A stretch of 64,000 nt of DNA, from contig NW_013171827.1 of assembly GCF_000151665.1 (NCBI RefSeq), forward strand, positions 641,066-705,065. The letters are read 5' to 3'. This DNA is from Blastocystis hominis (lineage: Eukaryota; Sar; Bigyra; Opalinata; Blastocystidae). Below are positions 16,466 to 25,552 of the stretch, one piece after another (position 1 is the first letter of the stretch; every line of letters starts with the position of its first letter). The notes under the pieces were generated by a model. That model was given only the letters and a program-made list of their open reading frames with translations, was not told the origin of the DNA and made no database searches. A program made the position numbers and the translations under genes.

Positions 16466-18802
16466 TTAGCCATTGAAACCTTGTGTAATGAACATATCCT
16501 TGATCGTGTTGTACGTATTTTGCAGATATTGCTCGAATTGTTGATCTACATTGACAGCAAACCGTTTGATCTTGTTTTTCATGTAGTCCAAATAATCAGG
16601 AGTTAGATCCTTACTATTAGCTACTCGTATGAAGAAACTCATCAGTTCGGGGTCTTCATTTCGATCACGATAAGCCCTGAAGAGACGTGAGAATCCAAGG
16701 TCATTTGCAAATTGAGCGAAAACAGGATTGTTGAAATTGCGAGCAAGCAAACTTGAGAAAGCAATGAAATCTTCGCGAGTATCATCGCTTTCCCAACTTT
16801 CCTTGGTGTCATTAGAATCTTTACTTTCATACGCGTCAATCAAGGCTGCAGCTCGATTCACTTGATCGATTGCTTGAGGTGTGAAACTAGCATTTACACT
16901 TTCAGATTGACGACCGTCCAGTACAATCACAGGTTGAATTTGTGGCTGATTCCGGAAATATTCATATGATTGCCAAATGGCATCCATTAAGTTCTGGATT
17001 CCTCTCATATTCTGCTGATACAATTGTTGATATAATTGTTCCCGGGACAGCTGAGTATCAGCAAAATGATTACTCATTGTAGTAATCAGCTGACCAGTTT
17101 GAGCATGTCCATCAACAACTGCATTACCAACATTTGTCAACAGGTTGTTAGTTTGAGTCTGATTGTCAGCAAGTTGATTAACAATTGCACCCGTAGAATC
17201 TTTGATTAACTTGGTTGTTTGAGCTTGTCCTTGTTCATATTGGTTGCCCAGAGCATTCGTACCATCCAATAGTTGTTTCCTAGTTGCCTTTCCCTCTTCT
17301 GCAACCGCATTACCAAGAGCTATCAGATTCTGATTCGTAGTCTGCAATTCATTGGACACGTTTTGAATCAAAGGTGTGAATGTATTGAATGATTCAACCA
17401 ACCGTTTGTTGATTTCATCATATGCTTTTGCCAACTCAGCAGATACAAATTGCTGAATGAAGCTGTTTCGCTCTAGCCATTGTTTCAAGAAATCATTGTA
17501 CTGCGCCTTCATGAACTCTGTCAATCCATCGATTCGCATTTCACTTTGGGTTGGAATCAATGCTTGGATATCAGCAATTGCAGGAGGATCAGGTTTGTTT
17601 TCAATTCCTTGGAGACGAGCTTCGATTCTTTGCAGATATCGATTACTCTCCTCAATCACAGCCTTCTGTTGATTTACCAAGTCACCAATTTTCTGGATCA
17701 AATTGTCATCTCCTGTTGCAATGCTTGTTGCCACTTCAGCATACTTATCACTCAACGACTTGATTCCATCGTTCGTATTTGTCAATTTTGTTTGTACACC
17801 TTCCAACAATTCTAACATCTTAGGATAACCCTTGTCCTTATCTTCCAGGAAATTGATTCGTTGTGCTACATAAGCTATTGCATTATAAATATTGCCAAGG
17901 TTCACCTGGATATCAAAGCTGTTCATCACAGTAATCACTTCATCCAACTTGTTGATAATGGACGTCACATCCATCTGTTGTACGATCTGATTCGTCACAT
18001 TCAGAGGTTGTTGTTCAGGTTTGATCAACCACCGATCACGTTCAACGCGACCTTCAGCTACCAAATCTCTATATTTCGTACTACCTCGTTTCGTAGTGTG
18101 TGTCACACCTCTTTTATATGCCGTAGTATTATCGTCATTCCACAGCAGGACATCTCGATTTGGATCACCTTGTTCTGTCACATCGTCTCGCAAGCCAGCA
18201 AAATCATTGATAATCGCTGCATTCTGTTGAGTAACTGTGTTGATACTATCTCCCATCTGTTGAGCTGCAACCGTTATGGCATCAGCAGCATTCTTCATTT
18301 CGTTGATGCTAGTTCCAAGATCACCAGTTATATTCACGATTTGTGCATCGCCAACCTGTGATCTCTGGTAGCGGATACGATAGGGTGATACTGGCTCATA
18401 TCCAAATGGATTATCAAAGATAGCTCGTTTCTCCATGTCAGACAACTTGTGATTCACAGACTGGACAATGATCTTGTTGAATTGTTTGTCAATTTTAGCA
18501 TTGTAGACCACATTGTCCTCGAATGAGTACAACAGTACGTTCTCATCGTCAATTCGCTGCATTTGATATCCACGCATGTCAGAGACGGATACACGGCGAC
18601 GTTCAGCGGGTGAGAGATTCATGTACGAATCAAACAAGGTTCGCTTCTGTCGCCATTGTTCGCTCCTCATTCGCTGTTGATTGAATTCACTTTCAACGAC
18701 TTTATCGAAATAACGATTCAACATCTTGTCCATCATGTTTCTCGACTTCACTTTGTGTGGCTTGTATCGAATGATTGGAATTGTAGCAACGTATTCATCC
18801 AT
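16466..18802 (-). CDS. long coiled-coil virion-block protein (778 residues)
   Basis: No family is recognised. Residues 1-150 are mixed and basic. From about 165 to 640 the protein is largely helical, Gln/Asn/Ile/Leu rich, with repeating blocks of the type Q-T-x-x-L-(I/L)-x-x-x-(S/G)-x-A-(I/V)-(V/A) (clear around 535-610), suggesting a long coiled coil. The C-terminal 130 residues are charged and globular. It is read from ATAGTAAATG. Its place among structural genes and its fibrous build suggest a structural or scaffold role, for example a long minor capsid protein. No transmembrane span is evident. Confidence 0.75.
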   Translation of the reverse strand: MDEYVATIPIIRYKPHKVKSRNMMDKMLNRYFDKVVESEFNQQRMRSEQWRQKRTLFDSYMNLSPAERRRVSVSDMRGYQMQRIDDENVLLYSFEDNVVYNAKIDKQFNKIIVQSVNHKLSDMEKRAIFDNPFGYEPVSPYRIRYQRSQVGDAQIVNITGDLGTSINEMKNAADAITVAAQQMGDSINTVTQQNAAIINDFAGLRDDVTEQGDPNRDVLLWNDDNTTAYKRGVTHTTKRGSTKYRDLVAEGRVERDRWLIKPEQQPLNVTNQIVQQMDVTSIINKLDEVITVMNSFDIQVNLGNIYNAIAYVAQRINFLEDKDKGYPKMLELLEGVQTKLTNTNDGIKSLSDKYAEVATSIATGDDNLIQKIGDLVNQQKAVIEESNRYLQRIEARLQGIENKPDPPAIADIQALIPTQSEMRIDGLTEFMKAQYNDFLKQWLERNSFIQQFVSAELAKAYDEINKRLVESFNTFTPLIQNVSNELQTTNQNLIALGNAVAEEGKATRKQLLDGTNALGNQYEQGQAQTTKLIKDSTGAIVNQLADNQTQTNNLLTNVGNAVVDGHAQTGQLITTMSNHFADTQLSREQLYQQLYQQNMRGIQNLMDAIWQSYEYFRNQPQIQPVIVLDGRQSESVNASFTPQAIDQVNRAAALIDAYESKDSNDTKESWESDDTREDFIAFSSLLARNFNNPVFAQFANDLGFSRLFRAYRDRNEDPELMSFFIRVANSKDLTPDYLDYMKNKIKRFAVNVDQQFEQYLQNTYNTIKDMFITQGFNG

Positions 18803-18844
18803 TTACTATGGGAGGAACAATGTGGGGCGACTTTGCCGTCTCCC

Positions 18845-19540
18845 CTACTTTACTTTGGTGTAACAAGATATCGTGAATGAGATGTACACATTCGAATTCA
18901 ATGAGATCGGACGGTCATTCGCGTCTGTCAGTACCCAGTCAATGTAGTCCAGGTTCGATTGTTCAATCACATCGATCGATAGGTTGTCCCAGGTGATCAT
19001 GTTGTTCAGTCCCATCGATACATGAATCAGGTTATCGATCAACGGACTCTTCAGACCGAATGTTTGAGCATTGATACTACTGTAGACTCGGATCACACTC
19101 ATGCCATTCGTGATGTCGTAGGGTTCACTCGCTACCATACCTGCCTCAACGATACCTTCCAACTTGAGGATGCTCGTGTAATCAGGTGCACCACTAAGGT
19201 CAACAGCGGTCGCCACGTCACTGTTCAGGTGTGCCTGGTTAACATCGTCTACCTGGATGGAATCGGCTATCGCACGGCATAACTCGGTAATCGAGTAGTA
19301 GCCAGGACCGACGTTGTAGGCCATTTCAAACCCTGACAGCATTTGAACCTTCACGACATTCATTGCACGAATGTTCCAGAGAGAAGTGGTATCGATCTTG
19401 CATGTAATCGAAGTGATCTTGTACACAAGGTCACGAGGCATGATCACTGTGTTGAACGTTTCATGGTATCGTTCGTTGTTCTTCGGAATTACTGTATTGT
19501 GGTTAATCACACTTACCGGTAGTGCACGATTATGACTCAT
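18845..19540 (-). CDS. beta-rich virion protein, short paralogue of the 1006-residue protein
   Basis: A 231-residue protein. It has the same domain plan as one repeat of the large neighbour: GYYSITELCRAIADS, then a SGAPD...ILKLEG segment, then DITNGMSVIRVYSS, ending in LTDANDRPISLNSNVYISFTI. A similar pattern occurs in animal Polinton virion proteins; I use that only as a family hint. The start overlaps the stop of the 110-residue gene by 11 nt, so 1006-110-231 form a tight cluster. A gene fusion between this and the 1006-residue gene is seen at 25774-26965. Confidence 0.75.
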   Translation of the reverse strand: MSHNRALPVSVINHNTVIPKNNERYHETFNTVIMPRDLVYKITSITCKIDTTSLWNIRAMNVVKVQMLSGFEMAYNVGPGYYSITELCRAIADSIQVDDVNQAHLNSDVATAVDLSGAPDYTSILKLEGIVEAGMVASEPYDITNGMSVIRVYSSINAQTFGLKSPLIDNLIHVSMGLNNMITWDNLSIDVIEQSNLDYIDWVLTDANDRPISLNSNVYISFTISCYTKVK

Positions 19541-19862
19541 TTATTGTGTAGAAGTGAATGCACACTGTAATCGGCATTGGCAGGGCAATCGTTGCACCGG
19601 TCTTATCGGTCAACGAGAATGACCATTTGCGACTTTTGGGTACCACGACGTTCATGTGTGCATTCTCCGTAAACTCCTCGTTCAATACAACCAACGGAGA
19701 CTGTCGTCGTTCTTGCATGTTGTTCACTCGATCAAGGACAAGGCAGGTGCCAGTCGAATCGCCTTTCATAGTCACTCTGTCGATTACCATGTCGCTTTTG
19801 ATGAGATTGTTACTCGTGAATTCATGTTCGTACGTTCGAGCAATGTTGAACACTAGATTCAT
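19530..19862 (-). CDS. small beta-rich virion-cluster protein (110 residues)
   Basis: Not recognised; beta-rich with the ending LPMPITVCIHFYTINES, resembling the last strands of its neighbours. The start overlaps the stop of the 1006-residue gene as ATGA and is read from ATAATAAATG. It is translated as the middle gene of the overlapping trio and is probably a virion component. Confidence 0.7.
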   Translation of the reverse strand: MNLVFNIARTYEHEFTSNNLIKSDMVIDRVTMKGDSTGTCLVLDRVNNMQERRQSPLVVLNEEFTENAHMNVVVPKSRKWSFSLTDKTGATIALPMPITVCIHFYTINES

Positions 19863-22800
19863 TTATTATTTCCTCCTGAAACAGTGAAGCCGATCAGCAG
19901 GTACACGTTACCGATGAACGATAGCGGGTCACCATTTTCGTCCTTCAACTCGTACACGATGCGATCAAGCAATTCAGAACATGGTACCAACATGCGATTC
20001 TTGTAGAAGTAATTCTTGTACAAGCTGTCCATCGGGACATTCGCAAGCAGTGGTATCGTCTTGCTTTTCACGATGTTGCAATACAGCTGTATGTTCGATA
20101 GACCGTTCGTGATATCGACAGGATACTCGGCAACCATTGGACCATAGTTGGCATAGTACACACCATCGTCGAAAGGGATACGCCATGTATGCGATTGCGA
20201 TCCTGAAGCGGGAACGATGGTTCCCAGGTTGCCACTCAACGAGAACACGTAGTCCGCATGAATGTAGTAGCCATCTGACTCGGGTATCCATCGTATGTTT
20301 AGTGCAGCAGAGTTGAAACATTGGTTCAATCGCCATACCAAGTCAGCCTGAGTCAGTCGTGATGGTATGCTCCACGTGAATGTCTGAGCATCATCCGTGT
20401 ACGTGATATCAGTCTCAACATTCTCTCCATCGAGACTCATCACGCCGTACGGGAAGCGCATCGTTGAATCACCCTTGTACGTTTGTGACTCTTCCCAATC
20501 AACGAAGTCAGCCGACGTGAACGAGTGGGAACCTATGAATCCAACGCGTGTAGGCTGTATGAATGTCACAGTCATTTCACGATTCGTGATCACACTCCTA
20601 TTAAGCATGTTCGTCGCCGTTAGTCCATCAATGTTTGCCATCGCAAACTCGTAAGGCGTTGTCAACTCGGGCATCCTGATGTAGTAATTGCGATGAAAGG
20701 TGAAATCGATTCTGCGAGTCAATCCTGGAGTCAATGGCAAGTATGGGTTGTCATTGGATATAATTCGCATATCAGGATGATCATTACTTCGAGGTGCTAA
20801 GACTATAAGACCTCCATTTTCCTCTCGATCAAAGATTCGATATCCATCGATTGCATTGAAACCTTTAGCAACCATCTGCGCGATCTGCAAAGTAGTGTAT
20901 GTTCCTCGTGCGATTGTTCCATCCACTGTCTTGTCGTAACCTTCTAGTCCAAGGACGAGATGTGTGGTATCAACCCAGACACTATCGTTGTACACACAGT
21001 CCTTGGAATACAATGGACCGAATGATCCACCTCGCTTATCGTCGTTAATCGTCATAGGCACGTTCATGTTATCAGCTCTCATGTCAAATTCGAGGTCAGG
21101 TGCGTAAGCTTTCGCAGACCACGTTACTGTATCGCCTGCTTTGCCACCAATCCATGCAATCGCTTCCTGGTGCGACGATGTGATATCACGTGCCTCTTGG
21201 TACTTCGCATTCAACTGTTCTAAGCACGAGTTCCTGAGCGTTTCCAAGGACATCAGTGTATCCGTGTCTTCCGTTACGTAGAATGTGCCAGAATCGAACA
21301 ATGAACCGTCCGTATTCGTCATCGTGTACGTCACTTGTGGCTTCAGTATGAAGAAGGATGTATTCGTGCGCAATTCCCAGTCATACTCAACAAAGCACGG
21401 ATCGAGGTACGCATGTCCACCAAGTCCTTGATCATTCGTCTCATCGGGTGGGGTTTCACTATTCGCAGGATCGAATTGAGTCTCAACAGGTCGCTCGATG
21501 CACAGGTTCTGTACCGACGGAGACAGTTTGAACCATGGAGTCCATTCAAAACCATCGATCGTCGTATCAACACTGGATCGATCGAAATACCACGATTCAC
21601 TTTGATCATTGAAGCGAACATGATCATCCTCGATCGTCATGGATGTGAGTGGTAGCACTTTCACCATTTCAGCACCCACAGCCTCGATGAACTCGCTGAA
21701 CGTGTAGTATCCAGTAGGCAGTATCAACACGTGCGAGTCCGTGCCGTTAGTAACAACCACTTGATTGCACGAGGACGACATGTAGTAGCGCTTCGGGTTG
21801 TCCACTCCTTTCACCAAGATGTCAGATTCAAATCCAAGGATCGATTTGATCTCTGGTGCTTTCGTGAAATCGATCGTGTAGAAGTGATTCACCGTGACGT
21901 GGAATGCGTTCTCACCACTGTATACCAATTCGAACAGGGCATCACTCGCATTCAGCTTTGCAATGATTGTTTCGATGTCGTATGCGCCGCGTGGTATCGC
22001 GATCTCTTGAATCGTAGCGCCAGCATTGATTAGCACCACTTGATCAGTCGGCACGTTGTGCAACACGAAGTCCGTATACAACGACACAGACGAGATGTAG
22101 CACTGATCGAACGAGAGAGGATTGTCCAGCTTCACTTCCTTCTTCGTAGTATTGCCGAACACTTCGATCATGGAGAACTGATTAGCGGAAGTGACGCTAT
22201 TTTCACTTTGCTCGTACACATCCTCAATCGTCAACTGGAGTTCGAATTCGCCGTTCAGTCGTAGCATCTTGCCTTCCATATCGCGGAACACGAACATCAA
22301 TCGATCAAACCGAGTGATCATTGGAATGCACACGTCTTCCACACTTCGCACGTACTCAACCTTTGGATCGTCAATGATCATCGTGGTGAGCAAGTTGTTG
22401 TTCTGGTTCGCAATCTTCAGGTCCGATGATCGCACGATCGTCGAGTAGACCTGAATCACTTGTCGATTTCGCGTGATATCAATCACGTTCGATCCACTGA
22501 ACGAAGCAGGTAGAATGACAGTTCGTCCATCGAAGCCGAGGATCTCACGAATGTCAGGTGCATCTGTGAAGTCAATGGTGTGTGGAGACTGAATCCAGAT
22601 ACAGCCGAACGACGAGGCATTCGTCGATATGGAAAATGTAGTATCGGTCATGGTATTGAGCAAGGCAATGATCTCACTGATCGTGTAATAACCAGCAAAG
22701 ATTGTTACCTTCTCATTCTTCGAATTCGTGACAATGTTCGTCGTGTCCACGTTGTTGAACATAGCCTGGGCATCCTTGGGTCGAAACAGGACAGTCATAG

Positions 22801-22879
22801 AAGTGATGTAAGGATTCTTGTACTTGTAAGGGTTGATCCAAGTGAATGAGCCGTTGGTAGGTGAGCCTTGAATAAGCAT
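19859..22879 (-). CDS. large multi-repeat beta-rich virion protein (1006 residues)
   Basis: At least four diverged copies of one domain. Each begins near a Gly-x-Tyr-x-(T/D)-(I/F/L)-x-x-(I/F)-(I/A) motif (about residues 63, 298, 388, 656), continues with a strand and IDFT(D/K)AP(D/E)I..ILGF, and ends in DITRNRQVIQVYS or DITNGLSNIQLYC followed by a (E/D)-x-(G/N)-x-x-(L/I)-x-x-x-(G/N)-x-(F/V)-x-L closing strand. This suggests a chain of similar beta domains, as in a spike or vertex protein. The start used is ATGCTTATTCAAGG; a slightly earlier ATG present in the 23.9-kb copy has become ATT here. N-terminal copies also occur at 23728-23941, 25774 and 37674. Confidence 0.8.
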   Translation of the reverse strand: MLIQGSPTNGSFTWINPYKYKNPYITSMTVLFRPKDAQAMFNNVDTTNIVTNSKNEKVTIFAGYYTISEIIALLNTMTDTTFSISTNASSFGCIWIQSPHTIDFTDAPDIREILGFDGRTVILPASFSGSNVIDITRNRQVIQVYSTIVRSSDLKIANQNNNLLTTMIIDDPKVEYVRSVEDVCIPMITRFDRLMFVFRDMEGKMLRLNGEFELQLTIEDVYEQSENSVTSANQFSMIEVFGNTTKKEVKLDNPLSFDQCYISSVSLYTDFVLHNVPTDQVVLINAGATIQEIAIPRGAYDIETIIAKLNASDALFELVYSGENAFHVTVNHFYTIDFTKAPEIKSILGFESDILVKGVDNPKRYYMSSSCNQVVVTNGTDSHVLILPTGYYTFSEFIEAVGAEMVKVLPLTSMTIEDDHVRFNDQSESWYFDRSSVDTTIDGFEWTPWFKLSPSVQNLCIERPVETQFDPANSETPPDETNDQGLGGHAYLDPCFVEYDWELRTNTSFFILKPQVTYTMTNTDGSLFDSGTFYVTEDTDTLMSLETLRNSCLEQLNAKYQEARDITSSHQEAIAWIGGKAGDTVTWSAKAYAPDLEFDMRADNMNVPMTINDDKRGGSFGPLYSKDCVYNDSVWVDTTHLVLGLEGYDKTVDGTIARGTYTTLQIAQMVAKGFNAIDGYRIFDREENGGLIVLAPRSNDHPDMRIISNDNPYLPLTPGLTRRIDFTFHRNYYIRMPELTTPYEFAMANIDGLTATNMLNRSVITNREMTVTFIQPTRVGFIGSHSFTSADFVDWEESQTYKGDSTMRFPYGVMSLDGENVETDITYTDDAQTFTWSIPSRLTQADLVWRLNQCFNSAALNIRWIPESDGYYIHADYVFSLSGNLGTIVPASGSQSHTWRIPFDDGVYYANYGPMVAEYPVDITNGLSNIQLYCNIVKSKTIPLLANVPMDSLYKNYFYKNRMLVPCSELLDRIVYELKDENGDPLSFIGNVYLLIGFTVSGGNNK

Positions 22880-23125
22880 GGAGTAGTGAATGGCCTTTCT
22901 TTACCATAGACAACAGGGCAGAAAATAGCAGCTATCGGCTTGCGTGCGTTTTGTTCAGAAAGATAGGAAATTTCTTATGAAAGGCAATAAAGCTAAGTTG
23001 TCAAAGACACCCCTCTGACCCCGACTTCAGGGCTTTTTCGTCATGGATCCGAACTAAAAAGAATCGGAAATGGTCTTAAAATAGCCGAAAATGGGTTCAC
23101 GCGTTTTGCGTCATTTACCTACTTC
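22880..23125 (-). repeat. diverged Polinton right terminus
   Basis: Non-coding sequence whose outer 40 bases, read inwards on the minus strand, start AGAAGTAGGTAAATGACGCA. This is similar in order and spacing to the 754 terminus but much diverged and lacks the tandem units. It ends exactly where a host repeat (23126-23577) begins, which supports a real element end. Confidence 0.6.
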
Positions 23126-23577
23126 TAATATCATTGTTTGTACTCAATATGGATGATCATTGCGACAGAAGAGAATCGAAGTATCAACAGAGAATCAATA
23201 CAATAAACCACTTGTCAAATAGAAATGATGGATTTTGCATTCTACATACCAGTGCCATACTCTCTATTACGAATCTAACCATTCCAACAGGATTCACTAC
23301 TGTGAGTTCGATTGTTCCAAAACAAGATCAACTACCACATAATTGATATATTTTGAAGAACATATATATCCATTATAGACTTAATAGAACAGCCATTCTG
23401 ACATGAGAGCGCAAAGGTGATAAAAATGTGTAATAATTTACAATTATTACTAGATGTAACTAAAAATAATACAAAAATAAATGAATAGATGGATATGCAC
23501 CGAAATAAAGAAAAATAGGAATGGGTGGAGAAAATGAGATTTAATCATGTGTATTCTAGTTTGTAACACACCAGCAT
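23126..23577 (+). repeat. host repeat, copy 1
   Basis: About 450 bp matching 32868-33335 with high identity from AATATCATT to the sequence CACACCAGCAT. No coding capacity is supported. It is cut by the N gap. Confidence 0.85.
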
Positions 23578-23727
23578 NNNNNNNNNNNNNNNNNNNNNNN
23601 NNNNNNNNNNNNNNNNNNNNNNNNNNNNNNNNNNNNNNNNNNNNNNNNNNNNNNNNNNNNNNNNNNNNNNNNNNNNNNNNNNNNNNNNNNNNNNNNNNNN
23701 NNNNNNNNNNNNNNNNNNNNNNNNNNN
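23578..23727. other. assembly gap (150 N)
   Basis: A run of exactly 150 N. The linkage of the two sides comes from scaffolding, not from contiguous sequence. Confidence 0.99.
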
Positions 23728-23941
23728 AGCTTACTGACGAGTAATAACCAGCAGGGATCGTCACAGTCTCGTCATTGCTGTTAGTAATCACATTCGTCGT
23801 GTCTACGTTATTAAACATCGAACCATTAGGATGAAACAGGACAGTCATGGAAGTGATATAGGGATTCTTGTACTTGTACGGATTAACCCATGTAAATGAG
23901 CCGTTGGTAGGTGAGCCTTGAATAAGCATGGAGTAGTGCAT
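23728..23941 (-). pseudogene. N-terminal fragment of a second copy of the 1006-residue gene
   Basis: About 63 codons from MHYSMLIQGSPTNG up to PAGYY match the start of the large virion protein with substitutions, then run into the gap. It lies next to the right inverted repeat, as expected for the right end of an element. It is either a partial duplication in the same element or the end of another copy joined across the gap. Confidence 0.8.
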
Positions 23942-23993
23942 GGTCTTTCTCTCTTTACCTTAGTCAACAAGACAATGGGGAGGAATCGAAGCA

Positions 23994-24066
23994 GGGAGAG
24001 GCGTAGCCTCTCCCGGGAAGCCGAAGGCTTCCCAAGATTCCTCCCGGGGCAACGTACGTTGTCCCC
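23994..24066. repeat. cluster of three palindromic mini-elements
   Basis: GGGAGAGGC GTA GCCTCTCCC (23994-24014) abuts GGGAAGCC GAA GGCTTCCC (24015-24033). GGGGCAAC GTAC GTTGTCCCC (24046-24066, imperfect) follows. They lie between the virion gene start and the inverted repeat. Confidence 0.87.
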
Positions 24067-24073
24067 ATCACAT

Positions 24074-24409
24074 CCATGGATACCATGGCCTACAATGGAA
24101 GTCAGGTTAACATTGGCCGAAATTGGCAGTCATGGGTTTCCGCGCGTTTCTTGTTATGGACATCGAGGTGAGCAGGTAGACAATGGCAGGAAATGGCAGG
24201 AAATGGTCGAAAAATGGTCGAAAAAAAGTTCACCGCGGTTATTTGGTAGGAAATGGATTTTCGCGTGTTTCGAGTCATGGCCATCGAGGTGACAGGCAGG
24301 AAATGGCAGGAAATGGTAGAAAATGGTCGGAAAATGGTCGAAAATTGATTTCCACGGTTATTTGGTAGGAAATGGATTTCCGCGTGTTTTACGCCATTTC
24401 CCTACTACT
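24074..24409 (-). repeat. right terminal inverted repeat
   Basis: Reverse complement of 754-1087 with the same three internal units and small indels. It ends CCCTACTACT and is followed by ATTGTA (24410-24415). Confidence 0.88.
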
Positions 24410-24415
24410 ATTGTA

Positions 24416-25552
24416 TCACTATGTCTATCCTAGTTGCCACTTGAATAGATAGACAATAAATAATGACGAGAAAATGAATGAGTAGGAACAAATAAGTAGT
24501 GAAGAAAAAGTAGTTAATTAATCATGATAATGGTTTATAAACAATAATGATAAGAATTATACTTAGCTTAGAGAAAATTTGTAGCATTATCTGAATTAAT
24601 GACAAGTCCATAGGACTATGATTCACTGCGTTTTTTAGAACTAGTAAGTTTGCTGAATCAGTCGATTGAATTTGTAATTTGCACAAAATACTCTATTCAG
24701 CAAAATACAAATATATATATGTAAATAACTTCAAATTAATAAAAAAAGACTTGTAGTCACACAAACCTAAAGGTCAGTAGTTAAACAATACATGATACGA
24801 TATGTGTAGTCAGTTAGTAAATCTGTAGTATTGAGAATATGAATTGCATACGACACAGTTACCTATTAGCTCGTTATTTTTATATAGTCGTTGATATTTC
24901 AAAATAGTAACAGTCTGTTCTATGTAGAATATGTTTGAAAAAGAGCTAATACAAATCAAGACTTAAATGAGGTTATTATCCTCATTAAGAACAGCATATG
25001 AATACATTATCAATAACTTTAATAATACTATTTAGCTAGATTTGAATATTATTATTAGTCTGTGAATAGTTTACATAATTGATAATACTGATGTAGTGAA
25101 TCAGCATTATGAAAAGACCAATGCGCAGAGATTATGTTGTGGATGTCATCATGGAACTGTTCTAAATTATGGCAATGACTGTTTGAGGGAATGATAGAAT
25201 AAGAGTCGTAGATTACAATAGTAATGAAAACAATTTGAAGTGGATAGAGAATGATTCAAGGTGTATGCAATTATCTGAAAAAGCTTGTTAGCAAACTCAA
25301 GATTATGACAATTTGTATAGAAAAACACATGTATCTAATAGGTTTGATATTTATATGTCAAAGAATATTAAATATCGATTGTTATGTTATGGTTTGGTAA
25401 GTTTGTGAGAACAAACAAATAGCTTTTATTACCGTAGTTTTCAGATAGATATGCTTTTACTGAATGGAATTAGAATAGATATCAATTCGAGATCTATATT
25501 GAGAAGACTGTAATAATTAACACTGAAGACTACATGATTATAAAAATAGATA
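24416..25552. other. AT-rich spacer, no gene seen
   Basis: About 1.1 kb of AT-rich sequence, stops in all frames, no repeat array or RNA gene recognised. Confidence 0.6.

Larger units (their letters stand above)
754..24409. mobile_element. Polinton/Maverick (polintovirus) element, about 23.7 kb
   Basis: Long inverted repeats start AGTAGTAGGG and end CCCTACTACT, flanked by near-identical 6-bp sequences. Inside are the hallmark genes: protein-primed polB, rve integrase, FtsK/A32-like packaging ATPase, adenain-like cysteine protease and a double-jelly-roll capsid candidate. The left 8.3 kb is the replication/integration block and 9-23 kb is the virion block. Nearly all frames are open, so the copy is young, but the integrase and one small gene carry frameshifts. 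The right end is uncertain: a second, diverged terminus lies near 23125, followed by a host repeat, a 150-N gap and the inverted repeat that best matches the left one. Either 754-23125 or 754-24409 could be the true unit. Confidence 0.9.
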
